Notes: a model not told the origin generated them from the sequence alone. A stretch of DNA of 59,738 nucleotides from Stereocaulon alpinum (GCA_018257865.1 JAEUBA010000127.1:1-59738); one strand, 5' to 3'; counted from the first letter of the stretch, positions 24,199 through 35,305 are shown. Program-made: numbers and translations.

Positions 24199-24385
24199 CC
24201 TGATGCTCGTAGAGCTTACGTTCAATGTTCTTGTGGGGCTTGAAGAACCACTGTGATAAACCGCGGAGCTGAAGGGAATAAGGGCTCGCTTAAGCATTAC
24301 CCTTATCGATAACACTAGCGTAGAATTCGCACAGACTCCAAAGAAATCCTTGAATAGCTGCGAATAGCAACAACAAGAATACGAA
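24199..24385. promoter_or_regulatory. 187-bp divergent promoter between SSF1 and RRP3
   Basis: The only sequence separating the start codons of two divergently transcribed nucleolar genes, so it must carry both promoters and 5' UTRs. It contains a CTTATCGATAAC near-palindrome at about 24302-24313. I do not see a clear yeast-type PAC element (GCGATGAG). Function is inferred from position. Confidence 0.7.
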
Positions 24386-26018
24386 ATGCTTGACACCAAG
24401 AAGAGAAAGTCAGATGGCGGTTGTCACGAACAATGTGAAGGCCCAAAGAAGAAAGCCAAACATGTGACTGCACCTGCAAACGACGAGGCATCTCCCAAGC
24501 CATCACCATCTTCGGCACAGACAGAAGGAGCTATAGAACAGAACAATGCAGTCGCCCCAAGGTCTTTTCAGGACTTGGGAATAATAGACTCATTATGTGA
24601 TGCCTGCAAAGCTCTTGGCTATAAAGCTCCAACGCCTATACAGAATGAAGCAATACCTCTTGCGCTGCAGGGACGAGATTTGATAGGCCTTGCAGAGACT
24701 GGTAGTGGAAAGACTGCAGCGTTTGCTCTTCCAATATTGCAAGGTGAGTTCGTCAGAAGATCTATTTCCGGGCCATGTGCTGAGATCAAGAAGCTCTAAT
24801 GGACAAACCTCAGCCGTTTTTCGGTCTCGTAATGGCACCCACACGTGAACTGGCATACCAAATATCTCAAGCATTCGACGCACTCGGCGCCCTCATATCC
24901 GTAAGGACGGCTGTTATTGTCGGGGGCTTTGACATGGTGCCCCAATCAATTGCACTAGGAAAGAAGCCTCATATTATAGTAGCCACTCCGGGGCGATTAC
25001 TTGATCATCTGGAAAACACCAAAGGCTTCTCCTTACGATCGCTAAAATACTTGGTTATGGACGAGGCCGATCGCCTACTCGACCTCGATTTCGGCACTAT
25101 CTTAGACAAGATACTGAAAGTTCTCCCTCGAGAACGGCGCACGTATCTCTTCTCTGCAACAATGACCTCCAAAGTCGAATCGTAAGCCGGATATCGTATC
25201 CAATACGCATGGGACGCCTGAATGCTAATTCAACACCTAGACTCCAGCGAGCATCCCTTTCCAACCCTCTCCGCGTCTCAATCAGTACAAACAAATACCA
25301 AACCGTCTCCACCCTTCTACAGTCATACGTCTTCTTTCCTCACAGTAAGCTCTCCCACGCTTGCCCCACTTCCGGAACAAGCAGAAGATGCTAACCCATC
25401 GCAGAAATGAAAGACCACTACTTAGTCTACATAATGAATGAATTCGCCTCCAAATCCGCAATCGTATTCACACGCACTGTAAATGAAACCCAACGTCTCG
25501 CCATCCTCCTTCGCGCCCTCGGCTTCGGCGCCATCCCCCTTCACGGCCAACTCTCCCAATCTGCCCGCCTGGGCGCTCTGGGTAAATTCCGCGCTAGAAG
25601 TCGCGACATACTTGTCGCCACGGATGTTGCAGCCCGCGGTCTCGACATCCCCTCCGTTGATCTAGTCTTGAACTTCGACCTCCCCGAGAACTCAGAGACG
25701 TATATTCACAGAGTTGGCAGGACGGCAAGGGCGGGACAGTCAGGACATGCAATTAGTATGGTGACACAGTATGACTTCGAGATATGGCAGCGGATTGAGG
25801 CGGCGTTGGGGAAGAAGCTTGGGGAGTACGAGACTCAGAAGGAAGAGATCATGGTGTTAGGAGAGAGGGTGGAGGAAGCGCAGAAGATGGCGGTGAAGGA
25901 GATGAAGGATTTGCATGAGAGGAGGGGAACAAAGGGTGCAACGTTGAGGGGGAGGAGAGTTGGTAGGGGTGGTGGTGGGAGGAGGGGCAGAGATGAAATG
26001 GATAGAGAGGAGGGATGA
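24386..26018 (+). CDS. RRP3: ATP-dependent rRNA helicase RRP3 (DEAD-box), 487 aa, four exons
   Basis: Nucleolar DEAD-box helicase acting in 18S rRNA maturation (35S pre-rRNA A0-A2 cleavages). Exons: 24386-24743, 24794-25181, 25241-25344, 25405-26018 (1464 nt, frame kept). Introns are 50, 59 and 60 nt, GT-AG; the last two have clear CTAAT/CTAAC branch sites. Motifs in order: Q motif (FQDLGI...TPIQ), Walker A AETGSGKT (residues 103-110), PTRELA, VGGFD, TPGR, DEAD, SATMTSK, VFTRTVNETQRL, ARGLDIP and HRVGRTAR, so it is complete. The N-terminus is short and Lys/Ser-rich; the C-terminus ends in an Arg/Gly-rich basic tail (RGRRVGRGGGGRRGR). The QALMDKPQPFFGLV junction spanning intron 1 supports RRP3 over other DEAD-box paralogues. 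Confidence 0.95.
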
Positions 26019-26198
26019 TATTCAACCAACAGCAGAGAAAGGCTCAATATTCATGGTATTTGGCAATCAACTTTTGATTTCATAACGCTTCTAAACTTTT
26101 GGACGCCAGTGTCTGAATGCAAATTCAAGAATAACCGGATGGTTACAATTTTTGCTCACCTAAAAAGAATTTGCAAGCTCAGAGCGACAGTGAGAAAG

Positions 26199-28133
26199 TC
26201 AGACCCCGGCCCTCTTGACAACATCCGCCACCTTTGCCGCCAAGTCATCTGCCTCACCCTTCGTGGCCGCCTCCGCATACACCCTCACCGCGTCTTCGGT
26301 CCCACTCGCCCTAACGAAACTCCTCCCGTTCTTATATTTTCCCACCAACGCATCAATCTGTGCCTGGACGCCTGGCGGACTCTCCAACTTGCGTTCCGCA
26401 TCCGTAGTCTTGAAAATATTCCTATCTGCGACCTCGATGCGGCCAAGACGGTTAGGAAGGTCAGTGTAGGTAAGATCCCATTCCTTGGGGCCCCAGCTTT
26501 TGTGCGCGAGGATGAGTTCTACAAGCAGGAGATCGCTAAGAGCATCGCCTACTGTTTGGTTGATGAGGGCTGTGAGGGCGCGGAGAACGTCAAGGGAGGA
26601 GGATTGGGCGGGGGATTGGGGTTCATATTTGTTGATGCGCTTTAGGGCTACGTCCGAGAAGACGACGGTACCGTGGCCATTGGCTTCAAAGTAGACGCCC
26701 ACGTCGAATTTGGTGGCTGCATGATGTAAGTGCTTCACACCTGTAGGCGTGCAGACAACGGGAAGTTTCAGGTCTTGAGTGATGTACGATGTGCTGGCGC
26801 CATTTGCGTAGGCAGTCTGCACGACGCCCACTTTCAGCCTTTCGCCAAGGCCCGCATTGCGTGCGAGGTCGCCAATGAAGAGCGCTGCGAGAGTGGCTAT
26901 ACGATCGCCGTCCAGGAGGTGGAAGCCGTTATCAGAATCGACAAAATAATACATAAGCCTGTCAGCATCGCCGTCGAGAGATGCACACCTTGCCAATGGG
27001 GTAGGATGCGATGACGGTGGTGCACGCTGATTTGTTTTAACGAAGTCTGCTCCGCACTGGATAGTGTTCAGTCAAGTTGTACTTGAAGCAACAGATGCAA
27101 TATGACGTACCTGATGGTTCAAGCGCTGCGGCTCGACGACGTCGTCGTTGACGACCCTGATCTCAAGGCCACCCTCGGAGGGGGATGGGAGATATCTGAT
27201 CAGTTCTCTGAGCTTCGGCCCTCCTACACCATTCGCACAGTCCACCGTGACGTGTCCGTTGAATTTCTTATGTCCTCTTGCAGCTTTGAACGAAGCAGCA
27301 GTCTTCTCGTAATACCCTTGCTCGTTTGGTTCACCATACTCATACGCTGTGCCTTTGGTGTTCAGACAGCGGGTAATGTAATGGAGTTGCGGAGTGGTGA
27401 GCAATTCGTAGTCGGTGTATTCCGTACCAGATGCCTCCAGAGCTGCAACTAAAGCGCTAACAAGACGTGGCCCTGAAGCTCGTGTATCACGGGCAAACAC
27501 GACTCGCGGTTTCACAGCTGTATCAACCTTCAGATCCATCGTGAGCTTATCGTAGGCTTTGACAAGTGCTTGGTCTGACTCCGCGTTCGCAAGTATAGTC
27601 GCATAAACTTCCCAAGTTTGCTAAGCCCTTCGTCAGACGAATGTGTCGATGAATCAATCCTCTGCAGCTGAATGGTTATACCTCGAGCATTTCTCCCTAC
27701 AATCTCATCAGCGCCTGCATCACTGCCGAGTTGCAGGTCCATTACCATTGGATCCACCAGCTTGACGCCATTGTCGTCCGGAGGATTGTGGCTCGCGGTA
27801 ATCATCACTCCTATTACTTGGCCATTTAGCTTCCTCGAGCGTAAGGCTGCTAGCAATCCGACACGATAGACCACGGAGTCGAGGAGGGCACTGAAGTGGC
27901 GAATGATGTTAGTTTTCCGGTCGCTGGAGGAAGACCATCAAGGTGGACTACAAACAGCTGGGCACAAGGGGGCATACGCTTTCATACGGAACTAATCAAG
28001 TCGCGAAGTCAGCTCAGATCCTTCAAGAATGAAGACGGAGGTAACCCACTCCGGCAGTACCATATTGGAAGGTGCGATCAGCTGGCTTTGGGAAGTTGGC
28101 GGATGCTGCGGCGATCGGATTCTGGGGAGCCAT
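26199..28133 (-). CDS. PCM1: Phosphoacetylglucosamine mutase (AGM1/PCM1), 536 aa, five exons
   Basis: Converts GlcNAc-6-P to GlcNAc-1-P for UDP-GlcNAc, feeding chitin, N-glycan and GPI synthesis. Exons on the minus strand: 28133-28050, 27991-27978, 27890-27746, 27620-27111, 27056-26199 (1611 nt). Exon 2 is only 14 nt and supplies the FRMKA residues after FQYGTAG. Catalytic features: phosphoserine loop TASHNPPDDNG (Ser66), metal loop DGDADR (279-284), sugar loop FEANGHG and phosphate-binding RASGTED (about 500-506), all intact. Length is near the usual 540. The 125-nt third intron (acceptor TTAG at 27621 before TWEVYATILANA) is certain at its 3' side. Its donor after VDPM is my best choice, but 4-5 expected residues are then missing, so the donor may differ. 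The start ATG at 28133 (MAPQNPI) is chosen by family length. Confidence 0.9.
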
Positions 28134-28421
28134 GTCGCTGGCTTGCACAATGCTAGCTGCCTGGGTGTGAGTGATTCTCTCAAGAATGGACGGAAGTCCG
28201 TATCGGGCGTTGGAAACAGAGGGTCCGTTCACACGGGTACAAATCCCACGCCAAGAAACGCCCTCTGTCAGCCGTGGCGCGTCTCGCTTGCGCCTTCCGA
28301 GAAATGCCACTTGCATGTGATGTGTTCCTGAAACTCGAGAGTTGCGATGAGCAAATTGACATTGATCAAATTCTTGGTTTCCATGCCCAAAATAACCTCT
28401 AAGAGTGAGACTAAGCGCTCT

Positions 28422-29580
28422 TCACGCCTTGAGTCTTTCTCCAGCGCTCTCCTGTTGCGCATCTCTCACTAGAAAACTATGGACATTGATATCAGCAACG
28501 GCACGCGAAAAACATTGCAGTGGAAATTCAGGCTTACTTGTACCACCAAATCGTTGGCACCACCGTTCCTAGGTGCCATAAACTATGAGCATCCACCATG
28601 CCTCCAATCGGCGGGAAATCAAGCAACTCCAAGCTCATAGCCAAAATGATCCATGCGACAATCATACCAGGCCACGCTGCCCAAGGCTTCTTTAGCTTTT
28701 GGTATGTCCGATAGCTGAACCCACTCCATAACATATTCTGCACCACGCCTGCCGCAACGTTGGCCGCCATATTGTAGACATAATCCCAACGCCAGAAGGT
28801 CAGGTATGAGACGTGCGCAGCGTACAAGGATACACAGACTAATGTCCATAGTCGTAGTAGAGTTGGCTTGACAGGCGGTCGTTTCTGGTCCAGCCTGAAA
28901 ATCCTGATTGGTGTATAGTATAGTCCGTAGAGCACGCTGGCCCCAGCAGCGAAGTAATCCAGCTTCTCCGTAATGTCAAAATCCCGCGTGTGGAAGATCA
29001 TGCTAAACATCCAACTCGCCATACCAATGTAACCGAAGGCGATGTAGTATTTTCGCAGCGGATAGTCGGCCGGTATCCTATCTCGCACCTTCGAAAGTCC
29101 ATCTTTGTGTGCAAGCAAGTTGAAGAAGGAGAAAAGCACCGAGCATGGTTCTTGCATCCCAGCAAAGCGGTAAAAAGGCCATTTGCCATGGAACTGAAGA
29201 ATGGGTTGTAGCATTGGAGGGTCTCTAGAGACGCGCTTATCCGTAATTATATGTTGGCACACGTAATCGCAATTCGCAGAGCATGTCCAGAAAAGGAGGC
29301 GAAGGTGGAGAGCTATGAAGAACAATTAGCTCCGATTCGTGAACACCCTTGGAAACTTGCTTACGAAGAACGGAGCTCTCACGTTGGCAATTCGCATTGG
29401 CGCACGTCTATGTCGATCAGCACTTGATCACTCAGGAAGGTGGACATGAGCTACCGAAACGCATTCGCGAAAGTCGGGCAGACGGTCGCCAAGAGAAGCA
29501 CATGTGAAGCTGGGAAAGCCTAATAGTAGAACTAAGCAGGCAAATAGTCGCGCGTTGGACGTCAATCTCCTTATGATCAT
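28422..29580 (-). CDS. PER1: PER1-family GPI-anchor lipid remodelling protein, 332 aa, four exons
   Basis: ER membrane protein of the Per1/PGAP3 (CREST hydrolase-like) family, which removes an acyl chain from the GPI anchor during remodelling. Exons: 29580-29455, 29407-29365, 29312-28538, 28476-28422 (999 nt); introns are 47, 52 and 61 nt. A signal peptide (MIIRRLTSN...FACLVLLLGF) precedes the diagnostic luminal Cys region GDRLPDFRECVSTCANANC, then LLFWTCSANCDYVCQHI. The core has several membrane spans, with FHGKWPFYRFAGMQEP early, IFHTRDFDITEKLDY mid-protein and DFPPIGGMVDAHSLWH late (family-conserved Asp/His positions). The last short exon restores the family C-terminus FLVRDAQ...LKA; without it the frame stops at 28534. 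It lies downstream of nothing overlapping and is co-oriented with PCM1, 288 bp away. Confidence 0.93.
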
Positions 29581-30371
29581 TATGGAGTAAAGTAGGCATT
29601 CAGCCAACGTATGTACAAAGTCTTACACAGGGACAGAGCGGTTCGGACAAACATCGCATGTAGCTTTATTCCAGTCTTGCCAAGTCGAAGCTTGTCGGAC
29701 CAAGCTTCAAGGGGTTCTTAATCACCGTTTCCGACCGAGATTACTGCTTCAATTACTGAACATAAAATTTTCGGAAACAGACAGTGGTGGCAGAGTAGTA
29801 CCGAGAATACAGCCATTCATACTGGGTCTGCCCAACAATCAAGCCTTGAAAGACTCGCAGTTGAGTAGTTATTGAGGGTGGTCTGGAATGTGCCCGCGCT
29901 TGGCCACAAAAGCCAGTGCAATGGGAACTCTCCCGTGCAATAGAAGCACAGCGATGGGTTCTTAGAGATAATACTTGCACTTGAAGTTATGGAAAAACCT
30001 AAGTTGATGTACTTGATACTTGCGAGCTAAGCTGCAGTTGCGATAGATGTGGCTTCAGGCCAGCATAAAGAATTAAACCACCTTCTGTTTACCGCAGTGG
30101 TGATTCGCATTGGTCTAAACATCAAAGAGCGGCGTAACACATTCGTTTATCGGACATCATTCAATCATAGACCTTTCCACTGCGTTACCGTGCTGGAAAA
30201 ACGTTGTCAAAAATAGAGGTTGGATAACTATAATTTATCGGTAATGATAACATAGATATGTGCCCACGAGAGAGGATTTTCGGCAAATTCTCGGGTAGAT
30301 CTTGAAATGCACAAAGCTTCTACGGACAAAAGACGGAGCACCACATTAACCCTCTGAACATCCAAAAATGC
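29581..30371. other. Intergenic upstream of PER1
   Basis: Contains the PER1 promoter. I see no convincing gene; the short open frames lack recognisable domains. Confidence 0.5.
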
Positions 30372-30480
30372 TGGAGGAGCGGGTGATCGAAACCCGGGCC
30401 TTCCGCAGACATAGCAGGATACAAAGTACAACTTCGGTTTCCAATGCAAAGCGGACGCTCTACCACTGAGCCACACCCTG
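30372..30480 (-). tRNA. tRNA-Ala(TGC)-like sequence with intron, acceptor stem degraded (likely pseudo-tRNA)
   Basis: The minus strand has a good D arm (GCTC-AGTGGTA-GAGC), an anticodon stem TCCGC/GCGGA with loop reading TTTGCA (anticodon TGC), an intron of about 37 nt directly after position 37, and a perfect T arm (CGGGT-TTCGATC-ACCCG). The 7-bp acceptor stem does not close (5' CAGGGTG against 3' CTCCTCC, about four pairs including one wobble). It may be a decayed tRNA, a tRNA-derived SINE head, or a gene with an unusual acceptor. The sequence ends CCTCCA. Confidence 0.6.
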
Positions 30481-31283
30481 GAATCTGTTAATTCGATTGG
30501 ATTCGAGCTAGACGTAGAACTGCACTCACCCCTGTTTTCAAGATATGGCGTCTTATTGTAGTATATGTTATACGTTGTAACAGATCTAACACGTTCAACT
30601 ATCACCGAAAGCAGCTTCAGGGAGTTTCCGTTGTAGTCTTGGTACACAAGCCTGAAAGGGGAACCGGCTAAACTCCCGAACTGGCCACCACCTCTGACTC
30701 CATACATTGATGTTTTGATAGAGGCCTTTATCGTATAAATTTGTAGCACCAATGAAACTCAAAGGCTTTCGTACCAAAGATTAAGTCACTACAAGTCTAA
30801 TTCACCAATTGTAAACCTCGCTAAGTTGGAACATGAGAAAGCCCGGAGTTGAGCCCCGGAGTTACAGAACAGAGATGCTCAGGGGTTTTAGCTGCCCAAA
30901 AGTGGCCACTTATTAGCCGAACCCTTCTACCAATGATAAGGTGATGACCAGTCCAGAGCGAGTACGATAATTCTTTTCCGGCTTTCGCCTCTGACTAAGA
31001 GTGAAAGATAGTAAAGCATCCTGTATCTTGAACAATTTAGGCCAGTATCAATTGATCCTCACGAAGTTACAAGTCCTATCCGTAGCGCGCTGAACCCTGA
31101 CTCGCCTCGCGACGGGCCAACCCGCGGCATCAGATTTACGTATTTCCAAATCACTCAAAATTCAACACCCACAGCCTCTTCACATCCTCGAGCGACGTCA
31201 CAAATTTAATTACTCCTAAACCTCATATCTTATACTTCAGCGAGTCTGCAGAAATATGCTGCGGTAGCGAGTTCTCGAACACC
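30481..31283. other. Intergenic upstream of HMT1
   Basis: Nothing recognisable apart from the presumed HMT1 promoter near 31.1-31.28 kb. The open frame on the minus strand across 30228-30752 runs through the tRNA-like sequence and is treated as spurious. Confidence 0.5.
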
Positions 31284-32617
31284 ATGCCAGATTCGCACAC
31301 CGACGATAAGCTCGCCAGCATGGACCACGCAGAGGTCCATTACTTCAATAGGTGCACATACCCCCACGTTTCGCCGGCTACCAGATACATGCCCAACATA
31401 AGCTGACCATTTATAGCTACAATCACCATGGTACATTCCAAGGCTACTCTCCAACCTTCCGAGAGCATGCACTGACAGCTCTTTCTTCCTGCTCAAGGTA
31501 TACATGAAGAGATGCTGGTACGCGATATCCACATGCTTCCACGTTATTATGCTACATTTTGTTAACAGAGGTTGGCCAACACAGAAAGATGAAGTCCGCA
31601 CAAAATCATACCAGAATGCTATCTACCAGAACAAGCACCTTTTCAGGGATAAAATTGTATTGGACGTGGGATGCGGTACTGGCATTCTCAGCATGTACGT
31701 TTCCTTGCTATCCCTATATTCTTGTCAACCATCGTGAACTGACACGTGTAACCAGGTTTGCAGTCAAAGCTGGTGCGAAGCACGTCATAGGCGTCGACAT
31801 GTCCACTATCATAGAAAAGGCGAAAGAGATTGTTGAAGCAAATGGCATGACAAGCAAGATCACGCTTCTGCAAGAGAAGATGGAAGAGGTTGAATTGCCA
31901 TTCCCAAAGGTCGACATCATATTATCAGAGTGGATGGGCTACTTCCTACTCTACGAGAGCATGCTAGATACGGTCCTCTACGCTCGCGACAAGTACCTTG
32001 TAACAGGCGGCCTCATATTCCCAGACAAAGCAACCATATTCATGGCTGGAATTGAGGATGGAGAATACAAGGACGAGAAGATCGGATGTATGATACTTAC
32101 ACTTGCCAGGAGGAGCCGTAGTGCTAATGTGTGCGTAGTTTGGGACAATGTCTACGGCTTTGACTATACCCCGCTGAAACACACCGCATTGACCGAGCCA
32201 CTGGTTGACACTGTCGAGGTCAAAGCCTGCGTTACCGACCCTGCACGCGTCTTTACAATTGATCTCTACACTGTCACCTCAGCAGATCTAGCTTTTCAAG
32301 CACCCTACGTTCTGAAAGTTAGAAAGCCACAGGACTTTATTCACGCTCTTATTGCCTGGTTCGACATTGAGTTCACAGCCTGCCACAAACCTATTCACTT
32401 CTCAACCGGCCCACATAGCAAGTACACTCACTGGAAGCAAACCGTCTTCTATCTTCGAGAAGTCCTTACCGTGGAAGAGAACGAGACGGTCACAGGATAC
32501 TTGTCGAGTAAGCCGAACGACAAGAAGAAGCGGGACCTGGATATCACAATTTCATATCGACTCGAGACAGATGATCCTAGCAGGCAGGCTGAGGGAAGTC
32601 TGGACTACAAAATGTAA
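31284..32617 (+). CDS. HMT1: Type I protein arginine N-methyltransferase (HMT1/PRMT1), 340 aa, six exons
   Basis: SAM-dependent asymmetric arginine methylation of RGG proteins, histones and hnRNPs. Exons: 31284-31351, 31417-31430, 31498-31517, 31585-31694, 31756-32087, 32139-32617 (1023 nt, frame exact). Introns are 51-67 nt. Exons 2 and 3 are 14 and 20 nt and together encode the YNHHGIHEEML region that folds over SAM. Motif I DVGCGTGILSM (residues 61-71), post-I GVDMS, the double-E loop SEWMGYFLLYE (Glu129 and Glu138) and the THW loop YTHWKQTVFYL are intact. Length is close to yeast Hmt1. ATG at 31284 gives MPDSHTDDKL; an upstream start is not needed. The penultimate intron restores KIGFWDNVYGFDY. 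Confidence 0.95.
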
Positions 32618-33042
32618 GACTGATCATCGCCGTCTAAGAGCATCCCCACTGAATTGTCTTAGGTGTTAATCACCTTCCGCTACCACTATGGGCTCTGATA
32701 AAATCATCATTAGCTAAGATGGCTGTTGAGGGATTTCTATGATCTTGATGCAAGTGCGCATGACGAGCTTCATTAGCGGATTTATCTGGCGAAAGGTTAA
32801 TAAAATTTGCGAGGAATTCGGCAAAAGCTATGGCAGCAACCCATTGAAGGCTTTTGGGTAAACTTGTTGTCCACGGCCTGTTATAGAAATATCTGACTGT
32901 CAGTGACTTGAGTCTCACTAGACCTACACAAAATTGACGCATATCCAGCAGGAATACCATCACAATGGCCTCTTGCGCCTGACGACCCATGACAGCCTGC
33001 TGTCGAATATCCATATTCACCAGGCAAAGGAAGTCCCTAGTT
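32618..33042. other. Intergenic downstream of HMT1
   Basis: No gene supported. A minus-strand frame here (32670-33077) shows no recognisable domain and partly overlaps the NADAR remnant. Confidence 0.45.
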
Positions 33043-33570
33043 CTACGCCATCTCTTCGGCATCGTCCTTAGTCTCATCCTCCTTTCCTACTTCTTCTGCA
33101 CACAGGCGCTCTCTGACTCTCACCTGCGCTTTCCCTAGTAGGTTATCTCCCCGATCTCCCCTATTCGCCTCGGCATTGGCAGCATCATACCCAATACCCC
33201 AGATCTTATCATATGGGGATGCCTTTACTACGTGAGCCTCCTGCCACCATGATGACCTCAATTCACAATACCTACTTCAACCAACATCCTGTCTCCCGTC
33301 TCCAACATCATCTTCCTCAGATCTCCCTCCTTTGGCTGCGTGAGCTTCCACCATTACCCCTGTTCAACAACATGCTCCCTTTTCCCATTCCATTCTTCGA
33401 ACCACCGCGTTCTTTCTGACCAAAGTCGTTGTAAAAGACTATGAATTGCTGAAGCCTTTGGTAGTGGACTGGCACAATTGATCCGACATAAAGTCATGTC
33501 TGCAAAAGTTGGATCGATGCTAGCCAAAGGATCTGGATCTTCCTCCGCGAAGTATGATAGTGTTGTCAAC
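33043..33570 (-). pseudogene. NADAR/YbiA-domain gene remnant (broken)
   Basis: The minus strand encodes the C-terminal signature of the NADAR (YbiA-like N-glycosidase) fold: KASPYDKIWGIGYDAANAE then NLLGKAQVRVRERL, near 33210-33110. Upstream, in another frame (about 33425-33360), is FEEWNGKREHVVEQG, matching the family's helix before the KFTQN stretch. The join between them is scrambled (frame changes, missing catalytic middle). The N-terminal part (FWKP / aEqymM region) is not found up to 33.9 kb. It is therefore a fragment. Members act on ribosylated riboflavin intermediates or ADP-ribose. The tail after RVRERL is short and acidic (KEDETKDDAEE). Confidence 0.65.
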
Positions 33571-34127
33571 CCTCAGAGGAGTTTCTTATCAATCGCCAGT
33601 TCCATCCTTCTTGAACAGCGGTCCGATCCCGACCAATTGCAAAGGGACTGCTAAAGCGTCTGCCCTTACACATTTCACGGTGAAGGACATACAGGTTAGA
33701 TCATGAGCTTACTCGTAGATTACGATTAGCAAGAACAGTACTTTCCATGTTGGCGGAAATGCATTGTCCGTAAGATGGTTCTCAGGAGGCTGCTACGTCA
33801 AGGACCAGGACAACGTTCGTTTTCTTCCTGGCCAGGGCCCCCCTAGGCGGATGTCTTAAGCGACGCCCTGGAGGGTGGTCCACGCTTAGTTCAGTGGGCT
33901 TCTAGGGCGACTCGGGGGACGTCATCCCGGGATATCGCGAACTCTGTTTTGCTCAACGTGGCCGCGAATTGTATGACTGAGAAGCCTCGGCAGCGGGGGA
34001 CATCGCCGAGCTCATGGATCCCCGCAAGCTCGAAGCGTGTATACTTCGCAAACAAATCCAGCTTCTGCCTCTGGACATTGATACTTATGCCAACTTCAGA
34101 ACAGCCGAGAATCGTCATTGAATCGAT
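33571..34127. other. Intergenic upstream of the MaoC-type hydratase
   Basis: Probably includes decayed N-terminal sequence of the NADAR remnant and the promoter of the hydratase gene. No recognisable frame or RNA. Confidence 0.4.
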
Positions 34128-35305
34128 ATGAGCGGCCCAGGCGCAGGTTTTGAGTATCCGGCCCAGGAGGTTTCATGGTTGAAGCGGTACATATGGTGTG
34201 GTCCGACAAAGAACAGAGTACAGCAGCTCACGAATGCAAAGGGACGTCTTGCTTTTCGCCTATAGTATTGGGTGTACAGCGGACGAGCTCCACTTCCTCT
34301 ACGTAAGATATATGCATTAATGTTAGTCGAAAAACCACTCACGAAATGCAGGAGCTCCACCCGAACTTCCAAGTCTTTCCAACCTACCCAATCATACTCC
34401 GTATGTCTCCATCCTCTCCATAGCAACAACGGTGAATTGACGAGAACCACAGCTTTCAAGCAAACCGACCAGGAGGTCATAGACTTTTACGCTCGTTCAG
34501 GGTCTACACCAATTCCCAATGTCCCCAAATTCGACAGCCGTCGAGTCGTTGACGGTCAACGCACAATCACCTTTTACAAACCAATACCGCCTACAAGCGC
34601 CGGCAAGGAATTCGAGCTGAAATCGAAGGTTGTGGGCGTATATGACAAAGGCAAGGCAGGGTCGGTCGTGGAAACAGAAACAATCCTTGCGGAGAAAGCT
34701 GGAGATGTGTACAGCAAGGCTGTAGGGAGTGCATTCTTTGTTGGACAGGGAAATTGGGGCGGACCAAAGGGTGAGGATTCATACGTTGAAAACCACGAGA
34801 CGGAAAGCTAAGTAAGAGAAAGGCCCGAGTACGGTTAATCATCCGCCTCCGGAAGGAAAGAAACCAGACGCAGTACACACGTTACAGACAACCAAAGAGT
34901 CCGCTCACTTGTACCGGTACGTGCTTATCTAATCTATCAGCTGCAACATACTAATTCCTCAGACTCAATGGCGATTACAACCCACTCCACGCAACACCAG
35001 AACCAGGTCAGAAGATGGGATTTGGCGGTGCTATAATGCACGGGCTGTTCTCGTGGAATTCTGCGTGCCATGGCTTGTTACAGACACTCGGTGGTAGCGA
35101 TCCTGCGAATCTTAAAGAATTCCAAGCCCGGTTTGCAGCTCCGGTCAAGCCAGGAGACAAGCTTGTAACAGAAGCTTGGCGGACAGGGGAATTCAAGGAC
35201 GGATGGGAAGAAGTGAGGTTCATTACCAGAGTGGAAGGAGGGAAGGTGGTCTTGAGCAATGGCAAAGCATTGATGAAATGTCAGGGAGAGCGGAGTAAGC
35301 TCTAG
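34128..35305 (+). CDS. Peroxisomal MaoC-type (R)-enoyl-CoA hydratase, 307 aa, six exons
   Basis: Double hot-dog hydratase-2 enzyme, the reaction of peroxisomal beta-oxidation (enoyl-CoA to (R)-3-hydroxyacyl-CoA). Exons: 34128-34186, 34242-34302, 34352-34400, 34453-34770, 34823-34916, 34963-35305 (924 nt; introns 46-55 nt). N-terminal MSGPGAGFEYPAQEVSWLKR, then DELHFLYELHPNFQVFPTYP. The C-terminal hydratase-2 motif LNGDYNPLHATPE (residues 195-207) carries the catalytic Asp198 and His203, with GFGGAIMHGLFSW after it. The last three residues, SKL, are a canonical PTS1, placing it in peroxisomes. It lacks the SDR dehydrogenase half of the FOX2 multifunctional enzyme, so it is a stand-alone hydratase. 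The exact acyl substrate is not known. Confidence 0.93.

Noticed and set aside
26109..27452. Plus-strand frames opposite PCM1
   Set aside because: They are antisense shadows of conserved PCM1 exons.
30228..30752. Minus-strand open frame of 174 codons
   Set aside because: It runs straight through the tRNA-like sequence (the FRxSPAPPAF-type peptide is the T arm translated) and has no recognisable domain.
32670..33077. 135-codon minus-strand frame next to HMT1
   Set aside because: No family resemblance and it overlaps the NADAR remnant's tail in another frame.
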